Source: Thalassospira profundimaris (GTDB taxonomy: Bacteria > Pseudomonadota > Alphaproteobacteria > Rhodospirillales > Thalassospiraceae). Taken from it: a stretch of 64,000 nt of DNA. A model generated the notes under the pieces. That model was not told the DNA's origin. It did not search any database and worked only from the letters and a program-made list of their open reading frames with translations. The DNA is taken from contig NZ_JPWH01000004.1 in assembly GCF_003326755.1 (NCBI RefSeq), forward strand, positions 62,001 through 126,000, given 5' to 3'. Shown here one piece after another: positions 9,932 through 18,484 of the stretch (position 1 is the first letter of the stretch; each line of letters begins with the position of its first letter). The position numbers and the translations under genes are program-made.

Positions 9932-9956
9932 CGGTGCCGGGAAAGTCCCGGCACCG
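9932..9956 (+). terminator. Intra-operon terminator/attenuator after the binding-protein gene
   Basis: 11-base perfect stem CGGTGCCGGGA with loop AAG, followed by TTTCTTTTCTT. It lies between the binding protein and the first permease. A partial terminator here would yield excess binding protein over the membrane parts, as is common for ABC importers. Confidence 0.8.
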
Positions 9957-10030
9957 TTTCTTTTCTTCGGGCCGGTTTGCGCGGTTCCGATCCCCAATTG
10001 ACTTCAAATAGACGTTGTGGCGGATAGCTC

Positions 10031-11047
10031 ATGGACGCGATTTTTCTGCAAATCCTGAACGGACTGGACAAGGGCGGGGCCTATGCCCTGATTGCGCTCG
10101 GTCTGACGCTGGTGTTTGGCACGCTTGGCGTGGTCAATTTTGCCCACGGTGCGATTTTCATGATCGGTGCCTTTTGCGCCGTCACGATGGAAAAAATTCT
10201 CACCCTGTCGGTCAAGGTCAAGGATACATCGGTCACTTTCTTTGATGCCTATAAGGAAACGCCCTATCTCGAACTCTGGTTTGGCAAAACCGGATCGGCC
10301 ATCATTGACTGGGTCGTGCCAATTTCGATTGTTGTTTCCATTCCGGTGATGCTGGGCCTTGGCATTTTAATGGAACGCAGTTTGATCCGCTTTTTTTACA
10401 AGCGATCCCACGCCGAACAGATTTTGGTGACGTTCGGTTTGGCAATTGTCTTGCAGGAACTGGTCAAAAGTTTTTTTGGTGCCAACCCCATTCCGGTTAG
10501 TGCGCCTGATATTGTTGCCGGGTCGGCCGCGATTGGCAGTTGGATCGGCCTGGGCGATGCGGTGGTCTATCCGTGGTGGCGTCTGATTTATCTGCTGTTT
10601 TCCGTGGTGATTATTTCGGCTGTATTCTCGTTTTTGAATTTCACCACCTGGGGCATGGTGGTGCGCGCGGGCATGGCGGACCGGGCGACGGTGGAGTTGC
10701 TGGGCATCGATATTGAACGCCGCTTTACCATTGTTTTTGGTCTGGCAGCGGTGGTCGCGGGCCTTGCTGGCGTAATGTATACGCCCGTTCTGCCGCCCGA
10801 TTATCATCAGGGTATGGATTTTCTGGTGCTGTCTTTCGTTGTTGTGGTTGTGGGTGGCATGGGGTCGCTGCGCGGCGCTGTCGCGGCGGGCTTCCTGCTG
10901 GGAATTTTGCAGTCTTTTTCCTCGATGACCGAGGTGAAATCGATCATTCCCGGCATTGACCAGATCATCATTTATCTGGTGGCCGTCATTATCCTGCTGA
11001 CCCGTCCGCGTGGCCTGATGGGTCGCCGGGGCGTGATGGAGAGCTGA
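10031..11047 (+). CDS. Branched-chain amino acid/amide-type ABC permease (LivH-like)
   Basis: Inner-membrane permease of 338 residues with about 8 hydrophobic segments. The opening ([20 protein letters not shown], then [13 protein letters not shown]) is the classic LivH/UrtB beginning, and the C-terminal part has [13 protein letters not shown]. An inserted segment around residues 55-85 ([18 protein letters not shown] and on) makes it longer than LivH itself, which is near 300 residues. It forms the translocation pore with the next gene product, which starts one base after its stop codon. Confidence 0.9.
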   Translation: MDAIFLQILNGLDKGGAYALIALGLTLVFGTLGVVNFAHGAIFMIGAFCAVTMEKILTLSVKVKDTSVTFFDAYKETPYLELWFGKTGSAIIDWVVPISIVVSIPVMLGLGILMERSLIRFFYKRSHAEQILVTFGLAIVLQELVKSFFGANPIPVSAPDIVAGSAAIGSWIGLGDAVVYPWWRLIYLLFSVVIISAVFSFLNFTTWGMVVRAGMADRATVELLGIDIERRFTIVFGLAAVVAGLAGVMYTPVLPPDYHQGMDFLVLSFVVVVVGGMGSLRGAVAAGFLLGILQSFSSMTEVKSIIPGIDQIIIYLVAVIILLTRPRGLMGRRGVMES

Positions 11048-11048
11048 C

Positions 11049-12215
11049 ATGTCAAACACGCAAATTGCCACCCCGCGCCAGGACCTGATTTATATGGTCG
11101 TGCTTTCGGCGGTTGTTCTGACCATGCCGCTGTGGTTGCAGCCCTTTGGCGCGGCTTACCCCGACCTGATGCAGAAATTCATGATTTTTGGCATCTTTGC
11201 TGTCGGCTACAATATTCTGTTTGGTCTTACCGGCTATCTTTCCTTTGGTCATGCGGCATTTTTGGGGGTGGGGTCTTACACCGCTGTCTGGTCTTTCAAG
11301 CTTCTGTCGATGAATGTGCTACCGGCCATTATCTTTGCCGTTGTTCTATCCGGTTTGTTTGCGTGGTTGATCGGCTTTGTCTCGCTGCGTCGCTCGGGTA
11401 TTTATTTCTCCATCCTGACCCTGGCCTTTGCCCAGATGTCCTATAATCTGGCTTATTCGGTGCTGACCCCCATTACAAACGGGGAAACCGGCCTGCAACT
11501 GGCCCAGGCGGACCCGCGCGTGCTGGATCGTATGGCCGGGATCGAGGCAACATCGGGCCTGCCCATGACCAATCTGTTCGGGTTGGAAGGCACGGGATAT
11601 ACCGGGTTTTATATTTGTGCGGTGATTTTGATTGTCTCGTTTTTCATCGCGTTACGGATTTTCCATTCGCCCTTTGGCATGAAACTGCGCGCGATCAAAT
11701 CCAATCAGACGCGCATGTCCTATACCGGCTATAATACCCGGCCCTATTTGCTCACGGCCTTTATCATTTCGGGCATGTATGCCGGTCTTGCCGGGGCGCT
11801 TCTGGCGATGACGGACCCGCTGGCCGGGGCCGAACGCATGCAGTGGACCGCATCGGGCGAAGTTGTGCTGATGACAATCTTTGGCGGGGCGGGCACGCTG
11901 ATCGGGCCGCTTTTGGGCGCCGGATTGATCAAGTATCTTGAAAACATCTTTTCGGCTTTCAACGATACGGTGTTGCACAATGCCTTTTCATTCCTGCCTG
12001 ACTGGCTGAACAATATTTTAACCGCCATCATCAGCCCGTTTGTGGGCGAAGGCTGGCACCTGTTGCTGGGCATTGTTTTCATGCTGCTTGTGATCTTCCT
12101 GCCCGGCGGGTTGATGGAAGGCTATGGCAAAATCAGCCGCATGATCCGCGAGCGCCGGCAAAAACCCGCCAACGGAGCGTCTTCCGACAAACAGCATTCC
12201 ACCGAGGAGGCGTGA
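11049..12215 (+). CDS. Branched-chain amino acid/amide-type ABC permease (LivM-like)
   Basis: Second permease of the importer, 388 residues with about 10 membrane helices. It has the LivM/UrtC core [20 protein letters not shown] and the cytoplasmic coupling region [20 protein letters not shown], which contacts the ATPases. A hydrophilic C-terminal tail of about 25 residues follows the last helix. Translation is probably coupled to the upstream permease, and the downstream ATPase begins 3 bases after its stop. Family is certain; substrate unknown. Confidence 0.9.
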   Translation: MSNTQIATPRQDLIYMVVLSAVVLTMPLWLQPFGAAYPDLMQKFMIFGIFAVGYNILFGLTGYLSFGHAAFLGVGSYTAVWSFKLLSMNVLPAIIFAVVLSGLFAWLIGFVSLRRSGIYFSILTLAFAQMSYNLAYSVLTPITNGETGLQLAQADPRVLDRMAGIEATSGLPMTNLFGLEGTGYTGFYICAVILIVSFFIALRIFHSPFGMKLRAIKSNQTRMSYTGYNTRPYLLTAFIISGMYAGLAGALLAMTDPLAGAERMQWTASGEVVLMTIFGGAGTLIGPLLGAGLIKYLENIFSAFNDTVLHNAFSFLPDWLNNILTAIISPFVGEGWHLLLGIVFMLLVIFLPGGLMEGYGKISRMIRERRQKPANGASSDKQHSTEEA

Positions 12216-12218
12216 TCG

Positions 12219-12980
12219 ATGGGCAATGTCATTCTCGATGTCACGGACGTCAACAAGCACTTTGGCGGGTTGCAGGCCTTAACCGATATTAATCTTCGGA
12301 TCGAGGAAGGCACCGTTCATGCCATCATTGGTCCGAACGGGGCGGGAAAATCGACCTTTTTGAATGTGATTGTCGGCAGGCTAACCCCCAGCCGGGGGCG
12401 GGTGTTGCTGGGTGATCAGGTATTAACCGGCAAGCAGCCTCACGAGATCAACCAGCTTGGTGTGGCGCGGGTATTTCAAACGCCCGAGATTTTCCCGGAT
12501 TTAAGCTTGCTGCAAAATGTCATGATTCCGGCCTTTGCCAAACGTGATGGGCAATTTGAATGCAGCATTTTCAAAAGTCTGTTTGGCGAACGCAAAATTC
12601 GCGAGGAGGCCGAACATATTTTGGAAGATGTCGGCCTGATTGCGGATCGCGATAAAATTGCCGGGTCGATGTCGCGCGGCGATAAACGCCGCCTGGAACT
12701 TGCCATGTGCCTGATCCAGAACCCGAAACTGTTTTTGCTTGATGAACCGACAGCGGGCATGTCGCGCCATGATACCAACCGCACGATCGAGCTTTTGCAA
12801 CGCATCAAGCAGCGCGGCATGACCAAGATCATCATTGAACATGACATGCACGTTGTTTTCAGCCTGGCCGACCGCATCAGCGTTTTGGCGCAAGGGGCCA
12901 TTATTGCCGAAGGCACGCCAGAAGAAGTGCGCAACAATCCCAAGGTCAAGGAAGCCTATCTCGGAGGAGAAACCCTATGA
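12219..12980 (+). CDS. ABC importer ATPase (LivG-like)
   Basis: Cytoplasmic ATPase of 253 residues. Walker A is GPNGAGKST (residues 38-46) and Walker B is LFLLDEP. The signature is unusual: where LivG has LSYGQQRRLE this protein has MSRGDKRRLE, so the LSGGQ serine and glycine are kept but the glutamine-like position is Asp. The C-terminal LivG extension (AEGTPEEVRNNPKVKEAYLG) is present. ATG at 12219 follows GAGGAGG. Its last codon overlaps the start of the second ATPase (ATGA), which implies coupled translation and a heterodimer. Confidence 0.9.
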   Translation: MGNVILDVTDVNKHFGGLQALTDINLRIEEGTVHAIIGPNGAGKSTFLNVIVGRLTPSRGRVLLGDQVLTGKQPHEINQLGVARVFQTPEIFPDLSLLQNVMIPAFAKRDGQFECSIFKSLFGERKIREEAEHILEDVGLIADRDKIAGSMSRGDKRRLELAMCLIQNPKLFLLDEPTAGMSRHDTNRTIELLQRIKQRGMTKIIIEHDMHVVFSLADRISVLAQGAIIAEGTPEEVRNNPKVKEAYLGGETL

Positions 12981-13732
12981 ATGCACAGGTGCCAAAAACC
13001 AAGCCGGTTCCTGCCCGCGGTTCGTCTCCGGCGTTTTTTTCGGTCTGGGATCTGCACGCTTATTACGGCGAAAGCTATATCGTGCAGGGGGTGAGCTTTG
13101 ACATTCGCGAGGGCGAAATTGTTGCCCTGTTGGGGCGCAACGGGGCGGGCAAAACATCCACCCTGCGCACCCTGGCCCGGATGGCTGACCCGGAATTAAA
13201 GCACGGCGAAATCTGGCTCGATCACCAGCCCCTGCACGACATGAAGGCCTGGCAGGCCGCACGCCTTGGCCTGCAACTGGTGCCCGAGGACCGCAGCATC
13301 ATTCCCGGTTTGACGGTGGAACAAAACCTGGAGCTTGCACAGATTGCCCCACCACATGGCTGGAGCATCCAGCGTATTTACGAGCTGTTTCCCCGTCTTG
13401 GTGAACGCCGTTTGCAGGAGGCTGTGACGCTTTCGGGTGGGGAGCAGCAAATGCTGGCGATTGGCCGGGCATTGGCGCGGGATATTAAAATTCTGCTGCT
13501 GGACGAACCTTATGAAGGGTTAGCGCCGGTGATTGTGCAGGAAATTGAAAAAACGCTGGAAAGTGTCAAGGAACTGGGCATTACCACCATCATTGTCGAG
13601 CAAAACGCCATTGCCGCCCTGAAGCTGGCAGACCGTGCGATTATCATGGATAGCGGGCAGGTGGTGTTTGATGGCACCTCGCAGGAAGTGCTCGATGATC
13701 CTGAATTAAGGGATCAGTATCTGGCGATTTGA
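12977..13732 (+). CDS. ABC importer ATPase (LivF-like)
   Basis: Second ATPase of the importer, 251 residues. Walker A GRNGAGKTS, canonical signature LSGGEQQMLAIGRAL, Walker B ILLLDEPYEGLAP and H-loop VEQN all match LivF/UrtE. A Pro-rich N-terminal extension of about 20 residues precedes the fold. Starts inside the stop of the LivG-like gene, after GGAGGAG. It is the last gene of the operon; a strong terminator follows 22 bases later. Confidence 0.9.
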   Translation: MNAQVPKTKPVPARGSSPAFFSVWDLHAYYGESYIVQGVSFDIREGEIVALLGRNGAGKTSTLRTLARMADPELKHGEIWLDHQPLHDMKAWQAARLGLQLVPEDRSIIPGLTVEQNLELAQIAPPHGWSIQRIYELFPRLGERRLQEAVTLSGGEQQMLAIGRALARDIKILLLDEPYEGLAPVIVQEIEKTLESVKELGITTIIVEQNAIAALKLADRAIIMDSGQVVFDGTSQEVLDDPELRDQYLAI

Positions 13733-13754
13733 TTGTTGCCAATATTTGAACCTC

Positions 13755-13788
13755 AAAAGGACCAGCATCGGCGGATGCTGGTCCTTTT
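13755..13788. terminator. Strong bidirectional rho-independent terminator
   Basis: Perfect 15-base stem AAAAGGACCAGCATC with a 4-base GGCG loop and TTTT at the end. It closes the importer operon and, read on the minus strand, lies just past the stop of the DUF1127 gene. Confidence 0.92.
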
Positions 13789-13817
13789 CATTTGGGGGCG
13801 GGGCTGGCTGCGCGAAA

Positions 13818-14072
13818 TCAGACGGGCCAGCAATCGCCTGTTTTACACGCGACATCAATTTGGTCGCGGGCAAGGCCAATATCATCAAGCAGTTCGGCAG
13901 GGGCATGTTTTAAAAAGGCGGTGTCGCGGGCAATTTTCCGTTTCTGGCGCCAGTGATGCCCCAAAAAAGGGAACCACGCCAGGATGCCCGTTATCAGTTC
14001 CAGCCCTGGGCGGGACTGGTGGCGGGCATGACGGGTTACATGATCAATATGGGTTGGCATATATCCTGACAT
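13818..14072 (-). CDS. DUF1127 domain protein
   Basis: Small protein of 84 residues. Its C-terminal half has the DUF1127 pattern, here FLKHAPAELLDDIGLARDQI, found in many short alphaproteobacterial proteins; some DUF1127 members modulate RNA turnover or phosphate and carbon responses. The N-terminal half has a hydrophobic patch (LELITGILAWFPFLG). The ATG at 14072 is chosen because GGGAG lies 8 bases upstream; the frame stays open to 14111. It is convergent with the importer operon and divergent from the Lrp regulator. The specific role is unknown. Confidence 0.75.
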   Translation of the reverse strand: MSGYMPTHIDHVTRHARHQSRPGLELITGILAWFPFLGHHWRQKRKIARDTAFLKHAPAELLDDIGLARDQIDVACKTGDCWPV

Positions 14073-14289
14073 GGCGGTGGCTCCCAGTTTGCTAATGAAG
14101 GATCGGAGCATTTCCGAACCTGATACAGACTAGAATTTTGGCCGTTCAAAAGGGTCGCAAAGTTGGGCAGATCTTGCGGTGTTTTCGCAAAATTTGTCGA
14201 AAAACGATTTCTTTTTGCAAGGAGCCTGGGCCATTGTCTGCAATGCGGATTGCATGCCGTATGACGATGATATTTGGGGAGAATTTGTT

Positions 14290-14727
14290 GTGGCGGCACT
14301 TGATCAGTTTGATCGCAAGATATTGGCGCTGTTGCAGGAAAATGCCCGCCTGACCGGCAGCGAACTTGCCGGGAAAGTGGGGTTGTCGGCGGCGGCCTGC
14401 TTGCGGCGCGTGCAGCGTTTGCGTGAAACCGGTGTGATTGAACGCGACATTGCTGTGGTGGACCCGCGGGTGTTTGGCAAACGCATGACCGTGATTGTCC
14501 TGCTGACATTAAACAGCGACCGGCCTGATCGCTATAATCTGTTGCGGGCGGAACTGGAAAAAACGCCCGAAATTGTACAATGCGATCATGTGACCGGAGC
14601 GCATGACATTGTTTTGCGGGTTCAGGTTGCCGATATGGAGGAATATGCCGCCTTCGTCGATCGTGTGTTGGTGCGCCCCTATATCAAACGCTATGAAAGC
14701 CTGGCGGTGCTGGGTCATATCAAGTGA
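14290..14727 (+). CDS. Lrp/AsnC family transcriptional regulator
   Basis: Regulator of 145 residues with an N-terminal winged helix-turn-helix (LDQFDRKILALLQENARLTG, then ELAGKVGLSAAACLRRVQRL) and a C-terminal RAM effector domain (residues about 65-140, with the CDHVTGAHDIVLRV core). The frame extends upstream to 14179 but without homology; a GTG at 14290 preceded by GGGGAG gives the usual family length. The target is not evident; the adjacent genes are a DUF1127 protein and a cytochrome b561, neither a typical amino acid gene. Confidence 0.88.
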   Translation: MAALDQFDRKILALLQENARLTGSELAGKVGLSAAACLRRVQRLRETGVIERDIAVVDPRVFGKRMTVIVLLTLNSDRPDRYNLLRAELEKTPEIVQCDHVTGAHDIVLRVQVADMEEYAAFVDRVLVRPYIKRYESLAVLGHIK

Positions 14728-14751
14728 GCCATCCCGGTTTTGCCGGTGACA

Positions 14752-14780
14752 AAGAAAAACCGGCGGAAAATGCCGCCGGT
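14752..14780 (-). terminator. Terminator of the cytochrome b561 operon
   Basis: 8-base stem ACCGGCGG/CCGCCGGT with loop at 14767-14772. On the minus strand it is followed by TTTTTCTTTG. It sits 39 bases past the cytochrome stop codon and between convergent genes. Confidence 0.75.
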
Positions 14781-14818
14781 AAAGTTTGGGGATTTGGGGG
14801 AGAAGATGAAAAAGGCGA

Positions 14819-15358
14819 TCAGCGAATGTCGCTGCTGGTGCCAAAGCGTTTTTTGCCGGTGATCATGGCACGCACCAGATTTTCGCGATGATGGTAACTG
14901 GCCATCACCACCCCGGCGACGTGGGCAATCACAAGCGCCAGCAGGGTATTTGCCAGAATTTCGTGGGTCTCCTGCACCCAGGCAACACCCCAGAAGGCAT
15001 CGGTGGTTTGCATATAACCCGTGGTCGCCAGAAGCGCCATGCAGCCCAAAAGGGCCAAAATCATGGCACCCCCGGCAGGGTTATGCCCGAGATAGCGTTC
15101 CGCCTTGCCTGATGGAATATCGCGCAGATATTGCAGGGTTTTATCCGGACCATGCACAAACTGGCCAAAGCGGGCGTAATAGGGGCCGACAAATCCCCAG
15201 ATCAATCGAAAGCCAATCAGGCCAGCGGCACAATAGCCGGCAATTTCATGCAGGTTTTTAATTTCGTCTGCGCTGAACCATGCCACCGCAAAAGATGTCA
15301 CCAGGCTCCAGTGAAAAATGCGAACCAGCGGGTCCCAAACCTTTACGGTGGCTGCCAT
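14819..15358 (-). CDS. Cytochrome b561-family membrane protein
   Basis: Di-haem b-type cytochrome subunit of the Ni/Fe-hydrogenase b-type/CybB superfamily, 179 residues with four helices. Histidines suitable for haem ligation occur in the first helix (RIFHWSLV), the second (LHEIAGY) and the last pair (ETHEILANT and LVIAHVAGV). The C-terminus (HHRENLVRAMITGKK) is typical of the family. It likely passes electrons between quinone and a periplasmic partner. The ATG lies 2 bases after the stop of the PepSY gene, so translation is coupled. Confidence 0.88.
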   Translation of the reverse strand: MAATVKVWDPLVRIFHWSLVTSFAVAWFSADEIKNLHEIAGYCAAGLIGFRLIWGFVGPYYARFGQFVHGPDKTLQYLRDIPSGKAERYLGHNPAGGAMILALLGCMALLATTGYMQTTDAFWGVAWVQETHEILANTLLALVIAHVAGVVMASYHHRENLVRAMITGKKRFGTSSDIR

Positions 15359-15360
15359 GA

Positions 15361-15639
15361 TCAGTCCCCGTCTTTTTTGTTCACGGCTTCAAGCGATGCC
15401 GGGTCAAAAAAGGTTTCAACGCGGGCCCCTTTTTCATCCAGGGCATAAACTTCGTAACAGCCATCTTCGGTCTTGATGCGTTTGACCTTCCAGCCCTTGG
15501 CTTCCAGCATGGTTTGCAGGGCTTCGGGTTTTTGCCACTGATCCTTGGGGGCGTTGCAACTGATTTCTTCGGCCGAGGCCAGGGTGGGCAAAAAACCATA
15601 GGTGGAAAGGGCAACAACAGCAGCGAGAACTTTTAACAT
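15361..15639 (-). CDS. Secreted PepSY domain protein
   Basis: Periplasmic protein of 92 residues: signal peptide with cleavage near LASA-EE, then a PepSY-like fold with the core AKGWKVKRIKTEDGCYEVYALDEKG. Two cysteines (in ISCNAP and DGCYEV) could form a disulfide. It is co-transcribed and translationally coupled with the cytochrome b561 gene, a pairing seen often in proteobacteria. The likely role is an accessory of the cytochrome; the mechanism is not known. Confidence 0.82.
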   Translation of the reverse strand: MLKVLAAVVALSTYGFLPTLASAEEISCNAPKDQWQKPEALQTMLEAKGWKVKRIKTEDGCYEVYALDEKGARVETFFDPASLEAVNKKDGD

Positions 15640-15779
15640 TGCGGGGTTCCTTGAAAACAGTGGAGTGTGAACAAGGGCAATGTGACGCGGTTATCTGACA
15701 GTTGGCTGAATTACCCGGTGTCTGACCTTCAGGCTGGTGTCAGCTTTATTTTGTGCCTGATATACGTTAAGCGCCATAA

Positions 15780-15808
15780 AAAAACGGCGGAACCTGCCCG
15801 CCGTTTTT
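15780..15808. terminator. Rho-independent terminator after the carboxynorspermidine operon
   Basis: 11-base stem AAAAACGGCGG/CCGCCGTTTTT with a 7-base loop and T-runs on both strands. It is 29 bases past the synthase stop codon. Confidence 0.88.
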
Positions 15809-15836
15809 CAAAATTCAAATGTTGTGTTTGCCGTGA

Positions 15837-17084
15837 TCAGTTTGCGAAATCGAGGTCGCGGTCGCCATTGGCATCCTTGATGCGGGTCGGCAGACCCATA
15901 TGGTTCAAAAGATGCAGGAACGGCTTTGCCGGCAGTTCTTCGATATTGGCCATTTTCTTCACATCCCATTCGCCCGATGCGATCAGCATGGCAGCGGCCA
16001 CAGGCGGTACACCGGCGGTATAGGAAATGCCCTGGCTTCCGACTTCTTCATAGGCGTCCTTGTGGTCCGCCACGTTGTAAATCAGAACTTCGGTTTCCTT
16101 GCCATCCCTGGTGCCTTTGACAAGGTCGCCAATGCAGGTTTTGCCGGTATAGTCCGGTGCCAGCGAGCTTGGGTCCGGCAGGCAGGCCTTAACGACCTTC
16201 AGCGGCACAACTTCCTGGCCTTCGGCGGTCATGACCGGCTTTTCCGACAGCAGGCCGATATTGTTCAGCACGGTAAAGACATTGATGTAATGGTCGCCAA
16301 AGCCCATCCAGAAACGGACATTGGGCACATCAAGGTTTTGCGACAGGGAATGAACTTCGTCATGGCCGGTCATGAAGGTCTGGCTTTCGCCCACCACCGG
16401 CATGTCCCAGATTTTCTTGACCTCGAACATCTTGTTCGCCTGCCACTGGCTGTTCTGCCAGGAATAAACCGTACCGGTAAATTCGCGGAAATTGATTTCC
16501 GGGTCAAAATTGGTGGCGAAATATTTGCCGTGGCTTCCGGCATTGATGTCGATGATGTCGATGGACTCGATTTTGTCGAAATAGTCTTCAACAGCCAGTT
16601 TGGCATAGGCATTGACCACACCCGGGTCAAAACCGGCACCCAGAATGGCCGTTACGCCTGCTTTTTCGCATTCTTCGCGGCGTTTCCATTCATAGTTGGC
16701 ATACCAAGGCGGCGTTTCGCAGATCTTGTCCTGTTCTTCGTGAATGGCAGTGTCAAGATAGGCCGCGCCAGTGGCGATACAGGCCGACATGACCGGCATG
16801 TTGATAAAGGCAGAACCGACATTGATGACGATCTGGCTGCCCGTCTCGCGGATCAGCTCTGCCGTTGCATCAACATTGGTGGCATCCAGCGCATGGCCTT
16901 TAAGAACACCATCCGCATTTTTAAGGTTCTTTTTGGCGTGGACGGAGTCAATGATCGCCTGGCATTTCGCAACGGTACGCGAAGCAATATGGATATCACC
17001 AAGGACGTCGTTGTTCTGTGCGCATTTGTGGGCCACGACCTGGGCCACGCCTCCGGCACCGATGATGAGAACGTTTTTTTTCAT
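15837..17084 (-). CDS. Carboxynorspermidine synthase (saccharopine dehydrogenase family)
   Basis: Cytoplasmic NAD(P)H-dependent enzyme of 415 residues that condenses aspartate semialdehyde with a diamine (putrescine or diaminopropane) to carboxyspermidine or carboxynorspermidine. The Rossmann motif is VLIIGAGGVAQVVAHKCA at residues 5-22. GAGFDPGVVNAYAK and AGVPPVAAAMLIASGEWDV are typical of the saccharopine dehydrogenase-like polyamine branch. Length matches the family. It follows nspC by 52 bases on the same strand, so together they form the alternative, SAM-decarboxylase-independent route to triamines. Confidence 0.93.
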   Translation of the reverse strand: MKKNVLIIGAGGVAQVVAHKCAQNNDVLGDIHIASRTVAKCQAIIDSVHAKKNLKNADGVLKGHALDATNVDATAELIRETGSQIVINVGSAFINMPVMSACIATGAAYLDTAIHEEQDKICETPPWYANYEWKRREECEKAGVTAILGAGFDPGVVNAYAKLAVEDYFDKIESIDIIDINAGSHGKYFATNFDPEINFREFTGTVYSWQNSQWQANKMFEVKKIWDMPVVGESQTFMTGHDEVHSLSQNLDVPNVRFWMGFGDHYINVFTVLNNIGLLSEKPVMTAEGQEVVPLKVVKACLPDPSSLAPDYTGKTCIGDLVKGTRDGKETEVLIYNVADHKDAYEEVGSQGISYTAGVPPVAAAMLIASGEWDVKKMANIEELPAKPFLHLLNHMGLPTRIKDANGDRDLDFAN

Positions 17085-17136
17085 TTCAGGCCAAAAACTC
17101 CCTTTGCAAAACAGGTTAAATCTGTGGGTTCAGCCC

Positions 17137-18234
17137 TTAAGACAGGCTGGAAACGTAGTCATTGAAGTCGAATTCCCGAACAAGGCGTTCGGTCCCGTCA
17201 AGTTCGCGAATGGCGATCGAGGGCATGCCAACCCCGTTAAACCAGTTCTTCTTGACCATCGTGTAACCGGCCGCATCCTGGATCGAGATGCGGTCGCCGA
17301 TTTCGATTTTGTTTTCAAAGCGAAATTCACCAAATACATCACCCGCAAGGCAGGATTTGCCGCAGATCATGTATTCATGCTCGCCCGTATTGGGGCTTAC
17401 TTTGGCATTTTCACGGTAAATCAGCAAATCGAGCATATGGGCCTCGATCGAGCTGTCGACGATGGCAAGGTTTTTGCCATTAAACAGCGTATCAAGCACA
17501 CTGACCTCAAGGGTCGTGCTTTGCGTGATCGAGGCTTCGCCTGGTTCGAGATAAACCTGCACGCCGAATTTTTCGGAAAATGCCTTCAGGCGGGCGCAGA
17601 ATTTATCCAGCGGGTAGTTTTCACCAGTGAAATGGATGCCGCCGCCCAGGCTGACCCATTCCACCCGCGACAGCAGGCTGCCAAATTTGGTTTCAATATC
17701 GCCCAGCATCTGGTCAAACAGGCCAAAATCGGCATTTTCACAATTATTGTGAATCATGAAGCCGGAAATTTTGTCCATCACCGCCTCGACCTTGGCGACA
17801 TCCCATTCACCCAGGCGCGAAAACGGGCGTGCCGGGTCGGCCAGGTCAAAGCTGGACGAGCTGACCATCGGGTTCAGGCGCAGGCCACGAACGATCCCTG
17901 ATGCCTGATCGGCAAAACGGTTCAACTGGCTGATGGAATTGAAAATGATTTTATCGGCATTGTCGATGACTTCGGCAATTTCCCCGTCGCTATAGGCCAC
18001 ACTATAGGCGTGGGTTTCCTTGCCAAATTTTTCACGGCCCAGTCTGACTTCGTAAAGCGAGGACGATGTGGTGCCATCCATGTAATCGGCCATGAAATCA
18101 AAGACCGACCAGGTGGCAAAACATTTAAGGGCGAGCAACGCCTTCGCGCCGGAATGTTCGCGCACATAGGCGATCTTTTCCATGTTGCGCAGAAGTTTGG
18201 TCTTATCAATCAGGTAATAGGGCGTATGCAGCAT
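17137..18234 (-). CDS. nspC: Carboxynorspermidine decarboxylase
   Basis: PLP-dependent fold-III decarboxylase of 365 residues that removes CO2 from carboxy(nor)spermidine to give (nor)spermidine. The Schiff-base lysine lies in KALLALKCFATWSVF, and the second-subunit cysteine in ICGKSCLAGDVFGE, with the family's SLGGGIHFTGENYPLD glycine loop. Length is normal for NspC. It is the first gene of the two-gene operon with the synthase. Upstream lie paired AAACGTTT boxes and a small reading frame that may be regulatory. Whether the product is spermidine or norspermidine cannot be told from sequence. Confidence 0.94.
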   Translation of the reverse strand: MLHTPYYLIDKTKLLRNMEKIAYVREHSGAKALLALKCFATWSVFDFMADYMDGTTSSSLYEVRLGREKFGKETHAYSVAYSDGEIAEVIDNADKIIFNSISQLNRFADQASGIVRGLRLNPMVSSSSFDLADPARPFSRLGEWDVAKVEAVMDKISGFMIHNNCENADFGLFDQMLGDIETKFGSLLSRVEWVSLGGGIHFTGENYPLDKFCARLKAFSEKFGVQVYLEPGEASITQSTTLEVSVLDTLFNGKNLAIVDSSIEAHMLDLLIYRENAKVSPNTGEHEYMICGKSCLAGDVFGEFRFENKIEIGDRISIQDAAGYTMVKKNWFNGVGMPSIAIRELDGTERLVREFDFNDYVSSLS

Positions 18235-18288
18235 CGTCTTCTAGTTCCTCGACCCAAGGCCCTGATGACAGGGACCGAAATACAATGC

Positions 18289-18319
18289 GGAAAACGTTTG
18301 TCTTGTGCAAAACGTTTCC
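18289..18319. promoter_or_regulatory. Paired AAACGTTT palindromes upstream of nspC
   Basis: GGAAAACGTTT and AAAACGTTTCC form an imperfect inverted repeat; each half is itself an 8-base palindrome AAACGTTT, and the two centres are 18 bases apart. They lie 55-85 bases upstream of the nspC start. Such spaced palindromes suit a dimeric repressor. The regulator is unknown. Confidence 0.45.
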
Positions 18320-18334
18320 AGTTTGCTTTGGCGT

Positions 18335-18484
18335 TCAAGCCCGATGCGCGCCAAGGCATTTACGTTCGTCGCAGGCGGGCATGACCGCCGCAATCAACTG
18401 TGTCGCGACCCAATAGCAGCGGGGGGCGTGGGGGTCAACACTATCGCCGTGTTCCCCGGCTTTGAGGAAATGGCGCAAAAGCAT
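18335..18484 (-). CDS. Possible 49-residue small protein or leader peptide upstream of nspC
   Basis: A short frame reading MLLRHFLKAGEHG at its start, with GGAGAG 6 bases before the ATG at 18484. It ends 100 bases before nspC on the same strand. The peptide has three cysteines and no recognisable domain. It could be a translated leader sensing polyamines, a small protein, or chance: one good ribosome-binding site is the only support. Confidence 0.28.
   Translation of the reverse strand: MLLRHFLKAGEHGDSVDPHAPRCYWVATQLIAAVMPACDERKCLGAHRA

Noticed and set aside
15900-17165. A 421-codon open frame on the plus strand
   Set aside because: It mirrors the carboxynorspermidine synthase gene, which is clearly real on the minus strand. 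No domain or ribosome-binding site supports the plus frame.
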